Shown: positions 42,059 to 51,245 of the stretch, piece after piece
Position numbering within the stretch: the first letter of the stretch is position 1
Layout of the letters: every line of letters begins with the position of its first letter
Assembly (NCBI RefSeq): GCF_001879105.1
Contig: NZ_MLCF01000062.1
Location: forward strand, 1 to 64,000
Direction: 5' to 3'
Origin: Mangrovactinospora gilvigrisea
Lineage (GTDB): Bacteria; Actinomycetota; Actinomycetes; Streptomycetales; Streptomycetaceae
DNA length: 64,000 bases
Notes under the pieces: generated by a model
The model's input: the letters and a program-made list of their open reading frames with translations, nothing else
The model's database searches: none
What the model was told of the DNA's origin: nothing
Translations under genes and position numbers: made by a program

Positions 42059-44143
42059 ATGGCACTCATCCGACGTAAGCGTATTCAGGCTTTGCTGGCC
42101 GCCGTCGCCGGATTAGGGGCGGTCGCCGCCCTGACCGCGCCCGCGTCCGCGGCGCCCTCCGCGCCGCCGGTGGACGCGGCGTTCCCGACGTATCCCCAGA
42201 CGGTCACGCACATCCCCGAGGACCTGGGGTCGGACATCGCCGGGTCGGCGTTCACCGACTCCGACGGGCAGTTCCACTGGTCCAACGCCGTGGCGTCGTA
42301 TGCCCGCACCGACGACGGCTCGTCGTGGGAGCACACCTTCACCAACACCGACATGGGGGCCGTCAGCGCCGGGCTGGCGAGCGGGGCGACGAAGCTCGCC
42401 TCGGCGGACGCCTACTACGGGACGCCGGGGACGCTCTGCTACAAGCTGGGGGAGCGGACCGACGCGAGCATGCCGTCGCCGTACGACGACGACCACTGCG
42501 ACATCGTCGGCACCTGGGTCGACCCCGCCACCAAGCGCTGGTACGCCGTCATCAACGACGAGTTCACCTTCGACCCGCTGAACACGGACCCGACCAAGTC
42601 GATCCCCGACCGGATCGCCACCGCCCAGCACAGCAACCGCATCCTCGTCGCCACCTCCGACGACAAGGGGGCGAGCTGGGCGGTCCAGAACGAGATCGTC
42701 ACCCCGCCGTACCAGCCCAAGGACTACTTCGACAACGCCGACTACCCGGGATCCACCTTCGCGTTCGGCGACTCCGGGGTGCGGTTCTTCGTCGACAACT
42801 CCACCGGGTACTTCTACGTGCTCTACAACTACCAGGTGCGGCTGAAGTCCAGCCCGTTCAGCTCGGTCGCCCAGTGGCAGTCGATCGCCCGCGCGCCGAT
42901 CAGCGGGAAGATGGCCCGCGGCAGCTGGAAGAAGTACTACGACGGGCACTGGTCGCAGCCCGGCATCGGCGGGCTGGACGGAGCGTTCCTCACCCCGCTC
43001 GGCCTCAACCCGGTGTACGACCCGGCGAAGGACATCGTCACCTGGTCGGGGCGGGGCAAGGACGGGACGCGGCTCGCATACGTCAACACCCAGCTGACGG
43101 CGGCCGCCCCGAGCTTCGCCTTCAAGGCGGCGGACGGAGCGTCCTACACCGCCGACTCCGCGACCGGGGTGATCACCGACGCCTCGGGCGCCTCCGTGCC
43201 GAGCGTCTCCTACCGCGACCCCGCGCAGGACGCCACCATCACCGTGGCGAGCAGCGGCGGCAAGATCGCCCTGACGGCCGTCCAGGCGGACGGCCACGCC
43301 GACACCGCCACGCTCGGCACCAAGAGCGCCGTCTACCTCGACCGGGCCACCGGCCGGCTCTTCCTCCCGCCGAGGATCAACCAGTCGGCGGTCTCGTACA
43401 ACACCTACAGCCGCCGCTACCAGATCTACGGCTACGACGGGTACCTCTACCAGGGCGACGACCTGGGGAAGCCCAACGCCTTCGCGCCGGTGGGGTATTC
43501 GGGGCTCGCCAACCCCGCCTACCAGTCGACGCTGGACTACGGCAGCCTCACCAACCAGATGATCACCGGGCGCTCGTTCTGGGCGGTCAACGACCTGGAC
43601 ACCTCGATCACCCAGGTGAAGGGGACGTCCCCGGCCGCCGGGCAGACGCAGTACGCGCACGAGGGCCTCCCGGTGGACACCGCCGGACGGCCCGTCAGCG
43701 CGCAGCACTCCTACACGCTGCGGATCGGCGGGCGCAGCCTCGGGGGCAGCTGGCAGCCGGTGCCCGTCAAGGACTCCTACGACACCGCCTCCGACAGCGG
43801 CTTCTACCGTCTCCGCAACACCCGCACCGGACAGTACCTGGACGTCCCCGGCGCCACCCCGGAGGCGAAGCGGGCCTGGGGCGCGGCGGTCTCCACGGGC
43901 GCGGCGGAGCCGGCGTTCGACCCGTCCGGGAACGCCGGCTACGGCTCGCCCGGCGGCTCCGACCAGTGGTACCTGCTGCCGGAGGCGTCCGGCGGCAGCA
44001 CGTCCATCAAGGGCAGCACCCGCTATGCGCTGGTGAACCGCAACAGCAACCTGGCGGTGCAGTTCAACGGCGACAAGGCGCAGCTGGTCCCCATTCGCCA
44101 CCTCTCTCCTTCCCAGCGGGTCACTATGACCGGTGTGGAGTAG
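42059..44143 (+). CDS. Secreted protein, probable beta-propeller glycosidase-like, with a TTA codon
   Basis: 694 residues with a signal peptide (MALIRRKRIQALLAAVAGLGAVAALTAPASA). The long middle holds repeated beta elements with Asp boxes and Trp (DSDGQFHWSNAVASYARTDDGSSWEHTFT; SDDKGASWAVQNEIV), as in sialidase-like or GH43/68-like propellers. The last 130 residues (GFYRLRNTRTGQYLDVPGA... QWYLLPEASGGST... ALVNRNSNLAVQF) look like a ricin-type lectin module. Catalytic residues were not fixed. Leu19 is encoded by TTA, the bldA-dependent codon, so expression may be tied to development. A LacI-like site precedes it. Confidence 0.75.
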   Translation: MALIRRKRIQALLAAVAGLGAVAALTAPASAAPSAPPVDAAFPTYPQTVTHIPEDLGSDIAGSAFTDSDGQFHWSNAVASYARTDDGSSWEHTFTNTDMGAVSAGLASGATKLASADAYYGTPGTLCYKLGERTDASMPSPYDDDHCDIVGTWVDPATKRWYAVINDEFTFDPLNTDPTKSIPDRIATAQHSNRILVATSDDKGASWAVQNEIVTPPYQPKDYFDNADYPGSTFAFGDSGVRFFVDNSTGYFYVLYNYQVRLKSSPFSSVAQWQSIARAPISGKMARGSWKKYYDGHWSQPGIGGLDGAFLTPLGLNPVYDPAKDIVTWSGRGKDGTRLAYVNTQLTAAAPSFAFKAADGASYTADSATGVITDASGASVPSVSYRDPAQDATITVASSGGKIALTAVQADGHADTATLGTKSAVYLDRATGRLFLPPRINQSAVSYNTYSRRYQIYGYDGYLYQGDDLGKPNAFAPVGYSGLANPAYQSTLDYGSLTNQMITGRSFWAVNDLDTSITQVKGTSPAAGQTQYAHEGLPVDTAGRPVSAQHSYTLRIGGRSLGGSWQPVPVKDSYDTASDSGFYRLRNTRTGQYLDVPGATPEAKRAWGAAVSTGAAEPAFDPSGNAGYGSPGGSDQWYLLPEASGGSTSIKGSTRYALVNRNSNLAVQFNGDKAQLVPIRHLSPSQRVTMTGVE

Positions 44144-44157
44144 GCGCTGGGTGGCTT

Positions 44158-44220
44158 GTAGCTACGCCGGTAGGTACGCCGGTAGCTACACCTGTAGGTA
44201 CACTGCGGCAGTGTAGGTAC
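44158..44220. repeat. 12-bp repeats and a 17-bp palindrome before the toxin-antitoxin pair
   Basis: Four units of 12 bp alternate GTAGCTAC and GTAGGTAC (44158-44205). A perfect palindrome TACACTGC-G-GCAGTGTA (44199-44215) overlaps the last unit, then GTAC recurs. All lie within 91 bp of the antitoxin ATG, the place where Phd-type antitoxin/toxin complexes autoregulate. The array is non-coding. Confidence 0.8.
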
Positions 44221-44248
44221 ATTTCGTCGACCGGATTGGAGCGTAGCC

Positions 44249-44536
44249 ATGAGTGCGATCTCAGTCCGAGAGTTCTCCTACAATCCCAGTGCCGTCTTCG
44301 CCCGAGTGGAAGGCGGGGAAGCGGTCCGGGTGACCCGGCATGGGAAAGTCATCGCCATAGTGCTTCCCGGCGACGGCCCCGCCGACCGCTATGCCGATCT
44401 GGTCGCCTCGGGCCGTATCCGCCTCGGGACGGCCACGTCCGGGGACGATGCGCCCCTGCCCGAGTACGCGCTGCCCCCGGATGCACCGGACCCGGTGGAG
44501 CTGCTGCTCGCCGAGCGGGACGAGGACGCCCCGTGA
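44249..44536 (+). CDS. Phd/YefM-type antitoxin (VapB-like)
   Basis: 95 residues. The Phd DNA-binding part reads ISVREFSYNPSAVFARVEGGEAVRVTRHGKVIAIVLP; the acidic C-terminus (PLPEYALPPDAPDPVELLLAERDEDAP) should wrap the toxin. The tandem repeats just upstream are its likely operators. Its last four bases GTGA begin the toxin gene, so the two are made in a coupled ratio. Confidence 0.9.
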   Translation: MSAISVREFSYNPSAVFARVEGGEAVRVTRHGKVIAIVLPGDGPADRYADLVASGRIRLGTATSGDDAPLPEYALPPDAPDPVELLLAERDEDAP

Positions 44537-44928
44537 TCTACATGGACTCATCGGCGTTGCTCACGTTGATGACGGGGCGCCGGAACTCGGCGGAGCTGCG
44601 GGTGTTCCTGGCGGACCGTCCCGGGCTGCCGCTGGCCACCAGCACGATCGGGATCGTCGAGACGGTGCGGCAGCTCGACCGGGTGGGGAACTTCCCCGAC
44701 GCCCTGGAGGAGTTGGGGCGCCTCGTCACCGAGGTGATGCTCACGGTGGAGGTGCGGGATCTGGCCGCGCGGATGTCACCCGCGCTGCGCGCGCTCGACG
44801 CGGTGCATCTGGCGAGTGCGGTGAGCCTGGGCAGCGCGGTGGACCATCTCGTGACCTACGACAAGCGCATGCTGGACGCCGCCCGGCAGCTCGGCTTCTC
44901 CGCGGAGGCTCCGGGCGCCGGATGGTAA
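44533..44928 (+). CDS. vapC: PIN-domain toxin (VapC)
   Basis: 131 residues. The PIN acidic cluster is present: MDSSALLTL with Asp near residue 5, IVETVRQLDR, LDAVHLASAV with Asp and TYDKRMLDAA near the end. Such ribonucleases cut tRNA or rRNA when free of the antitoxin. Starts at a GTG overlapping the antitoxin stop; an ATG (44542) nine bases later is an alternative. A bidirectional terminator separates it from convergent sdhB. Confidence 0.92.
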   Translation: MIYMDSSALLTLMTGRRNSAELRVFLADRPGLPLATSTIGIVETVRQLDRVGNFPDALEELGRLVTEVMLTVEVRDLAARMSPALRALDAVHLASAVSLGSAVDHLVTYDKRMLDAARQLGFSAEAPGAGW

Positions 44929-44942
44929 TCCGGCACGACGGC

Positions 44943-44983
44943 GCATCGCCCCGCCCCGCCGGGCAGGCGGGACGGGGCGATGC
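44943..44983. terminator. Bidirectional terminator between vapC and sdhB
   Basis: GCATCGCCCCG (44943-44953) pairs with CGGGGCGATGC (44973-44983), with an inner CCCGCC/GGCGGG stem. Located 15 bp after the vapC stop and 15 bp after the sdhB stop on the other strand. Confidence 0.85.
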
Positions 44984-44997
44984 GGAGGGATGATCCG

Positions 44998-45789
44998 TCA
45001 GATGCGGCGGGTGATCAGCGCGCGCTTGACCTCCTGGATGGCCTGCGTCACCTGGATGCCGCGGGGGCAGGCGTCCGTGCAGTTGAAGGTGGTGCGGCAG
45101 CGCCACACGCCGTCCTTCTCGTTGAGGATCTCCAGGCGCTGCTCGCCGGCGTCGTCGCGCGAGTCGAAGATGAAGCGGTGCGCGTTGACGATCGCCGCCG
45201 GGCCGAAGTACTGGCCGTCGTTCCAGAACACCGGGCAGGACGAGGTGCACGCCGCGCAGAGGATGCACTTGGTGGTGTCGTCGAAGCGGGCGCGGTCCTC
45301 GATGGACTGCTTCCGCTCCCGGGTCGGCTCGTTGCCCTTGGCCACCAGGAACGGCATGACGTCCCGGAAGGCCTGGAAGAACGGGTCCATGTCGACGACC
45401 AGGTCCTTCAGGACCGTCAGGCCCTTGATGGGCTCGACAGTGATCGGCTTGTAGACGCCGTTCTTCGGCTTGCCCAGCACGTCCTTGATGAGGGTCTTGC
45501 AGGCCAGCCGGTTCTTGCCGTTGATGCGCATGGCGTCCGAGCCGCAGATGCCGTGCGCGCAGGAGCGGCGGAACGTCAGCGTCCCGTCGATCTCCCACTT
45601 GACCTTGTGGAGGGCGTCGAGCAGCTTCTCCTTGGGGTCCATGGAGAGCTCGTAGTCGACCCACACCGGCTCCGCGGCCTGCTCCGGGTTGAAGCGGCGG
45701 ATGCGCAGCCGGAAGGTGACGTGCTGGGTCGCCCCGCTCTCGGCGGCGTCCAGCGCCGCGGAGTGCTTGTCCTCGGTTGCAGTGCTCAT
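44998..45789 (-). CDS. sdhB: Succinate dehydrogenase iron-sulfur subunit
   Basis: Carries electrons from SdhA to the quinone site. 263 residues. Cys clusters: 2Fe-2S in FRRSCAHGICGSDAMRINGKNRLAC; 4Fe-4S in CILCAACTSSCP; 3Fe-4S in CTDACPRGI. The ATG overlaps the sdhA stop (TGATG), so it is coupled. The N-terminus is longer and more acidic than in E. coli SdhB, as usual in actinobacteria. Last gene of sdhCDAB. Confidence 0.97.
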   Translation of the reverse strand: MSTATEDKHSAALDAAESGATQHVTFRLRIRRFNPEQAAEPVWVDYELSMDPKEKLLDALHKVKWEIDGTLTFRRSCAHGICGSDAMRINGKNRLACKTLIKDVLGKPKNGVYKPITVEPIKGLTVLKDLVVDMDPFFQAFRDVMPFLVAKGNEPTRERKQSIEDRARFDDTTKCILCAACTSSCPVFWNDGQYFGPAAIVNAHRFIFDSRDDAGEQRLEILNEKDGVWRCRTTFNCTDACPRGIQVTQAIQEVKRALITRRI

Positions 45790-47567
45790 CAGTACTTGCG
45801 CTCCATCGGCTGGTAGCGGGTCTGGACGACGGGCTTGTAGTCGAGGCGGATGGCGTCCTTCCCCGACTCGTCGACCTCGCGGTACGCCATGGTGTGGCGC
45901 ATGAAGTTGACGTCGTCGCGGGTGGGGAAGTCCTCGCGGTAGTGGCCGCCGCGCGACTCCTCGCGGGCCAGCGCGCCCGCCACCAGCACCTCGGCCAGGT
46001 CGAGCAGGTTGCCCAGCTCGACGGCCTCCAGCAGATCGGTGTTGAACCGCTTGCCCTTGTCCTGGACGGAGACGTTCCGGTAGCGCATCTTCAGCTCGCG
46101 GATGTCCTCCGCGGCCTGCTTGAGCGTCTGCTCGGTGCGGAAGACCATCGCGTTGGCGTCCATCGACTCCTGGAGGGCGGTGCGCACCTCGTGCACCTTC
46201 TCGGTGCCGGTGCCGGTGCGCAGCCCCTCCAGCAGCTCCACGACGAGCGTCTCGGGGTTCTCCGGGAGCTCCACGTGCTCGTGGGTGGCGGCGTACTCGG
46301 CGGCGTTGATGCCGCAGCGCTTGCCGAAGACGTTGATGTCCAGCAGCGAGTTGGTGCCCAGCCGGTTGGCGCCGTGCACCGAGACGCAGGCCACCTCGCC
46401 GGCCGCGTAGAGGCCGGGGACGATGTGGTCGTTGTCGGCCAGCACCTCGCCGTCGTTGTTCGTCGGCATGCCGCCCATCGCGTAGTGCGCGGTCGGCTGG
46501 ATCGGGATCGGGTCCGTGTAGGGCTCGATGCCGAGGTAGGTGCGGGCGAACTCGGTGATGTCCGGGAGCTTGGCGTCCAGCTGCTCCGGCGGGAGGTGCG
46601 TCAGGTCCAGGTAGACGTGGTCGCCCTCGGGGCCGCAGCCCCGGCCCTCGCGGATCTCGGTGTAGATCGCGCGGGAGACCACGTCGCGGGAGGCGAGGTC
46701 CTTCATGACGGGCGCGTACTTCTCCATGAAGCGCTCGCCGTCCTTGTTGCGCAGGATGCCGCCCTCGCCGCGGGCGCCCTCGGTGAGCAGGATGCCCATC
46801 CGCCAGATGCCCGTCGGGTGGAACTGGAAGAACTCCATGTCCTCCAGCGGCAGGCCGCGCCGGAACGCCGCCGCCTGGCCGTCGCCGGTCAGGGTGTGGG
46901 CGTTGGACGTCACCTTGAAGAACTTGCCGGCGCCGCCGGACGCGAAGATCACCGACTTCGCCTGGAAGACGTGGATCTCGCCGGTGGCCAGCTCGTAGGA
47001 GACCACGCCGGCGACCCGCTTGCCGGGCTCGCCGCTGGCGAGGGTGACCTCGGGGTCGTCCACCAGCAGCAGGTCGAGCACGTAGTACTCGTTGAAGAAC
47101 TCCACGCCCTGCTTGACGCAGTTCTGGTAGAGCGTCTGGAGGATCATGTGGCCGGTGCGGTCGGCCGCGTAGCAGGCGCGGCGGACCGGGGCCTCGCCGT
47201 GCTGCCGGGTGTGGCCGCCGAACCGCCGCTGGTCGATGTTGCCCTCGGCGGTGCGGTTGAAGGGCAGGCCCATCTTCTCCAGGTCGAGGACCGCGTCGAT
47301 GGCCTCCTTGGCCAGGATCTCCGCGGAGTCCTGGTCGACGAGGTAGTCGCCGCCCTTGATGGTGTCGAAGGTGTGCCACTCCCAGTTGTCCTCCTCGACG
47401 TTCGCGAGGGCGGCGGCCATGCCGCCCTGCGCGGCGCCGGTGTGGGACCGGGTCGGGTACAGCTTGGTGAGCACCGCGGTGCGGCTGCGCGGCGAGGCCT
47501 CGATGGCCGCGCGCATGCCTGCGCCGCCGGCGCCGACGATCACGGTGTCGTACTTGTGGATCTGCAT
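45789..47567 (-). CDS. sdhA: Succinate dehydrogenase flavoprotein subunit
   Basis: Oxidises succinate to fumarate in the citric-acid cycle. 592 residues. FAD fold [17 protein letters not shown] at the start, covalent-FAD His in [16 protein letters not shown], catalytic region [20 protein letters not shown]...[27 protein letters not shown], and the C-terminal MRHTMAYRE block. GAGAC precedes the ATG. It is 34 bp downstream of sdhD. Confidence 0.97.
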   Translation of the reverse strand: MQIHKYDTVIVGAGGAGMRAAIEASPRSRTAVLTKLYPTRSHTGAAQGGMAAALANVEEDNWEWHTFDTIKGGDYLVDQDSAEILAKEAIDAVLDLEKMGLPFNRTAEGNIDQRRFGGHTRQHGEAPVRRACYAADRTGHMILQTLYQNCVKQGVEFFNEYYVLDLLLVDDPEVTLASGEPGKRVAGVVSYELATGEIHVFQAKSVIFASGGAGKFFKVTSNAHTLTGDGQAAAFRRGLPLEDMEFFQFHPTGIWRMGILLTEGARGEGGILRNKDGERFMEKYAPVMKDLASRDVVSRAIYTEIREGRGCGPEGDHVYLDLTHLPPEQLDAKLPDITEFARTYLGIEPYTDPIPIQPTAHYAMGGMPTNNDGEVLADNDHIVPGLYAAGEVACVSVHGANRLGTNSLLDINVFGKRCGINAAEYAATHEHVELPENPETLVVELLEGLRTGTGTEKVHEVRTALQESMDANAMVFRTEQTLKQAAEDIRELKMRYRNVSVQDKGKRFNTDLLEAVELGNLLDLAEVLVAGALAREESRGGHYREDFPTRDDVNFMRHTMAYREVDESGKDAIRLDYKPVVQTRYQPMERKY

Positions 47568-47601
47568 GGTGGTCGCGACCTGTCTCTGGCTCGGCGGCGG
47601 C

Positions 47602-48060
47602 TTAGCTGATGTTGGGGTCGAAGGTGAAGATGACCAGCGTGCCGAGGAGCACGGTGAAGACGGTGGCCGCGTAGAGCAGCGCCTTCAGCCAGGCGCGCGT
47701 CGCGGCGCGCTCCGCGTAGTCGTTGATCACGGTGCGCAGGCCGTTGGCGCCGTGCAGCATCGCGAGCCAGAGCATCACCAGGTCCCACACCTGCCACCAG
47801 GGGTTGGACCAGCGGCCGGCCACGAAGGCGAAGGACACCTTGGTGATGCCGCCGTCCAGGTACAGCTGGATCAGCAGGTGGCCCAGCACCAGGATGACGA
47901 GCACGATGCCGGAGAGCCGCATGAACAGCCAGGCGAAGAGCTCGAAGTTGGTGCGGGTGCTGCGCGGGGTGCGGGCCGTCCGCTTGCGCGGGGGCTCGAT
48001 GACGGGGGCGACCGCTCCGGGGTTCTCCGGGGCGCCCGGGGTCGTCTCGGTGGTGGCCAT
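47602..48060 (-). CDS. sdhD: Succinate dehydrogenase membrane anchor SdhD
   Basis: 152 residues. A Pro-rich N-terminus is followed by three membrane helices ([71 protein letters not shown]). The His in LGHLLIQL and in MLHGANGL are candidate haem b/quinone ligands. It starts 6 bp after sdhC. Anchors SdhAB at the membrane. Confidence 0.93.
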   Translation of the reverse strand: MATTETTPGAPENPGAVAPVIEPPRKRTARTPRSTRTNFELFAWLFMRLSGIVLVILVLGHLLIQLYLDGGITKVSFAFVAGRWSNPWWQVWDLVMLWLAMLHGANGLRTVINDYAERAATRAWLKALLYAATVFTVLLGTLVIFTFDPNIS

Positions 48061-48066
48061 GGCGCG

Positions 48067-48450
48067 TCAGCCCTTTCCGAACAGCTGGTGGATGGTGTGC
48101 TGCAGCACGGGGTAGATCGACCCCAGCATCAGCACGACCCAGACCACGACCACGGACCACAGCATCGTCCGCTGCATCTTCGGGCCCTTGGCCCAGAAGT
48201 CGACGGCGATGATGCGGAGCCCGTTGAGCGCATGGAACAGGATCGCCGCGACCAGCCCGAACTCCATCAGGTTGACGACGGGGTTCTTGTAGGTCGCGAT
48301 GACCGTGTCGTACGCCTCGGGCGATACGCGGACGAGCGAGGTGTCGAGCACATGCACGAACAGGAAGAAGAAGATCAGGACGCCGGTGACTCGGTGAGCC
48401 ACCCACGACCACATGCCTTCCCGGCCGCGGTACATCGTTCCAGCCGGCAC
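48067..48450 (-). CDS. sdhC: Succinate dehydrogenase cytochrome b subunit SdhC
   Basis: 127 residues. The GTG at 48450 (PAGTMYRGREGMWSWVAHRVTG) matches known streptomycete SdhC and has GGAGG upstream; the longer open frame is rejected. Three membrane helices; His in WVAHRVTGVLIFFFLFVHVLDT and ILFHALNGLRII may bind haem. First gene of the sdhCDAB operon. The 235 bp upstream should hold the promoter; no gene seen there. Confidence 0.93.
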   Translation of the reverse strand: MPAGTMYRGREGMWSWVAHRVTGVLIFFFLFVHVLDTSLVRVSPEAYDTVIATYKNPVVNLMEFGLVAAILFHALNGLRIIAVDFWAKGPKMQRTMLWSVVVVWVVLMLGSIYPVLQHTIHQLFGKG

Positions 48451-48685
48451 GGAACATCCTCCGGAACGGGACCCTCTTCGGTCCCCTGACGACGGGGGGC
48501 GCGGCCGGGGTCGGAGCGCCGTGCGGGCGTCCGGCCGGTCGGTCGGCCCGGCCGGGTACGGTCCACCGGCCCTGGCCATGGTAACGACGGGTGGGGCCGC
48601 TGCTGCTGCTGGGGGGTGTCGTGTCCCCTTCGTGATCGTTTGAGCGCCTGTCAGCTCGCGGTCGCACGGGGTGGCCGCGCAGCGG

Positions 48686-49306
48686 TCAACCCGTCAGAAG
48701 GCGGGCCATTCGGGCGAGCAGCAGCTTGCGGAGCTCCTCCGCGGCGATCGCCCGCTCCCGCTCGGGGGTGTGCCCGAGGCGACCGCGGATCGAGAAGAGC
48801 ACCTGGTCGAGAACCTCCTCGACGGGGAAGTCGTCGACGCTGAGCAGGAAGGCGCGGCCGAAGCGCTCGCGGTACTCCTGCTGGGCGGCGCGCAGCGCTA
48901 TGCCGGCGGCGTGCGCGCCGGCCGTGCTGGGGGAGGGCACCGGGACGGCCGCCCGCTCGTCGTCGAAGGCCTCGTCCAGCTGCTGCTCCGTCAGATCGAA
49001 GAACGCCTCCTCGGCGGCGGCGAGCGCGGACGCCGCGTCCGGGTAGGGGCGGTGCAGGGCGACCCGTTCGGCCCAGGCGCGGCAGCCGCAGCAGGACGCG
49101 AGGAGGGAGACGGCCTGCTCCGCGGGTGCGCGGTTGAGGGCGGTCAGCACATCGCCGTCGGCGGTGGCGTCGGCGGGGGCGGTGACGGACAGGGTGCCTT
49201 CTCCTCGGTGCGGCGGCGGACTCGGCCGGGCGTGCGCCGGGTTTCGGGCACGGGGGAAAGCAACGGTAGTGGGGCGCGGGAGGGTTACGGGCGAGTTGTC
49301 ACTCAT
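48686..49306 (-). CDS. OHCU decarboxylase-like protein lacking the catalytic His motif
   Basis: The C-terminal 150 residues follow the 2-oxo-4-hydroxy-4-carboxy-5-ureidoimidazoline decarboxylase fold (VLTALNRAPAEQAVSLLASCCGCRAWAERVALHRPY at the front, YRERFGRAFLLSVDDFPVEEVLDQVLFSIRGRLGHTPERERAIAAEELRKLLLARMARLL at the end). The usual AHPRIG loop with its catalytic His is replaced by AFDDERAAV, so ureidoimidazoline decarboxylase activity is doubtful. The N-terminus is uncertain: ATG 49306 gives a disordered leader with no ribosome site, whereas a start near 49190 with GAGGAG upstream would fit the fold better. Lies upstream of sdhC in the same direction. Confidence 0.65.
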   Translation of the reverse strand: MSDNSPVTLPRPTTVAFPRARNPAHARPSPPPHRGEGTLSVTAPADATADGDVLTALNRAPAEQAVSLLASCCGCRAWAERVALHRPYPDAASALAAAEEAFFDLTEQQLDEAFDDERAAVPVPSPSTAGAHAAGIALRAAQQEYRERFGRAFLLSVDDFPVEEVLDQVLFSIRGRLGHTPERERAIAAEELRKLLLARMARLLTG

Positions 49307-49532
49307 ATGGTGGTCCGTGTCACGTTCCCGGCGGTGCGCCGGAGCGCCGAGCGGGGGGTGATCGGGGGGTGTTCGGACGCCGGGCGGACGTCGTTCGAGT
49401 GCTGTGCGGACGCGAGGGGTGCGCTGTGCGGGCGCCGGACGGGCGCCTCGCTGGGCCGCCCGGGTCCACCGGCGGGCCGGGGCGGCGAGGTGGCCGCGCC
49501 GCCCGCGGCGCGGCGGGTATCGTGCCGACCCC

Positions 49533-51209
49533 ATGAGCACCCTCCGGCGACGCAACTTCCTCCTCGGCGCGGCGGGCGCGGGCACCGCGGCCCTCGCCGC
49601 GGGCTGCGGCGGCTCCGTGCCCGGAGTGCTGGGCGGCGGGCTTGGCTCCGGCACCAGCCCGGACGCCTCCGCGGAGCCGTCCGCGAGCCGTCCGGCCGGC
49701 GCCCGGGACACCCCCCGGCCGAGGGCCGCCCCGGCGCTGCCGGCCGGCACGCCGGCCTTCCCGGCCGTCCCCGCGGTCCGCAGCCACCGGCCCGGCCCGC
49801 CCGCCGAGGACTGGTGGCCGCGGCCCGGCGCCCGCGTCGTCGTCCCCGCCGGCAAGGACGGCGACCCGCTCGCCGCCTCCGCCCGGCTGCTCGCCGCCGA
49901 CCTCGGCCTGGCCACCGCCCGCGGCGCCCCAGCCGACGGCGATGTGCTGCTCACCCTCGGCGGCGCCCCCGCCGGCGTGCCGTCCGCCGCCCGCGGCGAG
50001 GCCTACGGCCTGACGGTCCGCCACCAGCTGCTCACCGTCACGGCCCCGGCCGCCGCCGGCGTCCACCACGGCACCCGCACGGTGGCCGGCGCCGTCCGCG
50101 CCCGCCGCACCGTGCCGGCCGGCACCGTCGCCGACTGGCCGGACCGCGCCGAGCGCGGCCTCACCCTCGACATCGCCCGCAAGCCGTTCGCCTTCGCCTG
50201 GATCCGCGACCGCCTCGCCGAGCTGGGCGAGCTCAAGCTCAACCAGCTGCATCTGCACTTCTCCGACGACCAGGGCTTCCGCATCGAGAGCAGCAGCCAC
50301 CCGGAGATCGTCAGCTCCGACCATCTGACGAAGCAGCAGATCAAGCAGCTGATCGCGTTCGCCGCGGAGCGGCAGATCACCCTCATCCCGGAGATCGACA
50401 GCCCCGGCCACCTCGGCCAGGCGCTCACCGCGCATCCGCAGCTGGCGCTGCGCGGCCCCGGGCACGCCCCGCCCGGTGCCGTCGACATCTCCCTGCCGGC
50501 CGCCAAGAGCCTCGTCACCGACCTCGTCGACGAGTACGCCGAGCTCTTCACCGGCCCCGACTTCCACCTCGGCGGCGACGAGTACGCGGCGCTGCTCTCC
50601 AGCCACCCCGAGACCGCCTATCCGCAGCTCGCCTCCTACGCCGTGCAGCGCTACGGCGCCGGCGCCAAGGTGGTGGACGCCACCGTCGGCTGGACCAACG
50701 ACCTCGCCGCGCACGCCGTCCGGCTCGGCAAGCGCCCCCGCGCCTGGAACGACGGCCAGGGCGGCAGCGCCGTCGGCGGCAAGGTGGCGCCCGACCGCCG
50801 CATCCGCGTCGAGTACTGGACGGGCACCGAGGTCGGCTCCCCGCTCCCGGAGCCGTTCCTCGCCGCCGGCCGCCCGCTGCTCAACATGAACGACGGCTTC
50901 CTCTACTACGTGCTGGGCGAGCCCCGGCAGTACACCTACCCCACCGGCCAGAAGATCTACGAGGACTGGACCCCGGCCGTGCTGCGCGGCACCCAGCCGG
51001 TCCCCGCCCGCCTCGCCGGCCCCACCCTGGTCCCCGGCGCCCGCCTCGGCATCTGGTGCGACCAGTCCGAGGCGCAGACGCAGGCCGAGGTCGCCGCCGG
51101 CGTCCGCATGCCGCTGCGGGCCCTCGCCCAACGCCTGTGGAACCCGGTGAACCCACCGGGGTTGGGGTGGGCGGGGTTCGGGACGCTCGCGGGGCGCTGC
51201 CTGGGATAG
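49533..51209 (+). CDS. GH20 beta-N-acetylhexosaminidase, Tat lipoprotein
   Basis: 558 residues. The N-terminus joins a twin-arginine motif (RRRNFLLGAAGAG) with a lipobox (LAAGCGG), so it is exported folded and anchored to the outer face of the membrane by lipid. A Pro/Ala-rich spacer leads to the GH20 N-domain (GDVLLTLGG) and barrel. The catalytic Asp-Glu pair is in FHLGGDEYAA near residue 346, with LNQLHLHFSDDQGFR as the strand-2 signature. It removes N-acetylglucosamine from chitin or peptidoglycan oligomers. Followed by convergent anti-sigma-like gene. Confidence 0.93.
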   Translation: MSTLRRRNFLLGAAGAGTAALAAGCGGSVPGVLGGGLGSGTSPDASAEPSASRPAGARDTPRPRAAPALPAGTPAFPAVPAVRSHRPGPPAEDWWPRPGARVVVPAGKDGDPLAASARLLAADLGLATARGAPADGDVLLTLGGAPAGVPSAARGEAYGLTVRHQLLTVTAPAAAGVHHGTRTVAGAVRARRTVPAGTVADWPDRAERGLTLDIARKPFAFAWIRDRLAELGELKLNQLHLHFSDDQGFRIESSSHPEIVSSDHLTKQQIKQLIAFAAERQITLIPEIDSPGHLGQALTAHPQLALRGPGHAPPGAVDISLPAAKSLVTDLVDEYAELFTGPDFHLGGDEYAALLSSHPETAYPQLASYAVQRYGAGAKVVDATVGWTNDLAAHAVRLGKRPRAWNDGQGGSAVGGKVAPDRRIRVEYWTGTEVGSPLPEPFLAAGRPLLNMNDGFLYYVLGEPRQYTYPTGQKIYEDWTPAVLRGTQPVPARLAGPTLVPGARLGIWCDQSEAQTQAEVAAGVRMPLRALAQRLWNPVNPPGLGWAGFGTLAGRCLG

Positions 51210-51245
51210 GCCGCTTCTGACGGATCTCCGCGGCGGCCTTGCGGT

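Noticed and set aside
44158-44220. Tandem repeats considered as a CRISPR array
   Set aside because: Units are 12 bp without spacers and lie in a toxin-antitoxin promoter; no cas genes are present.
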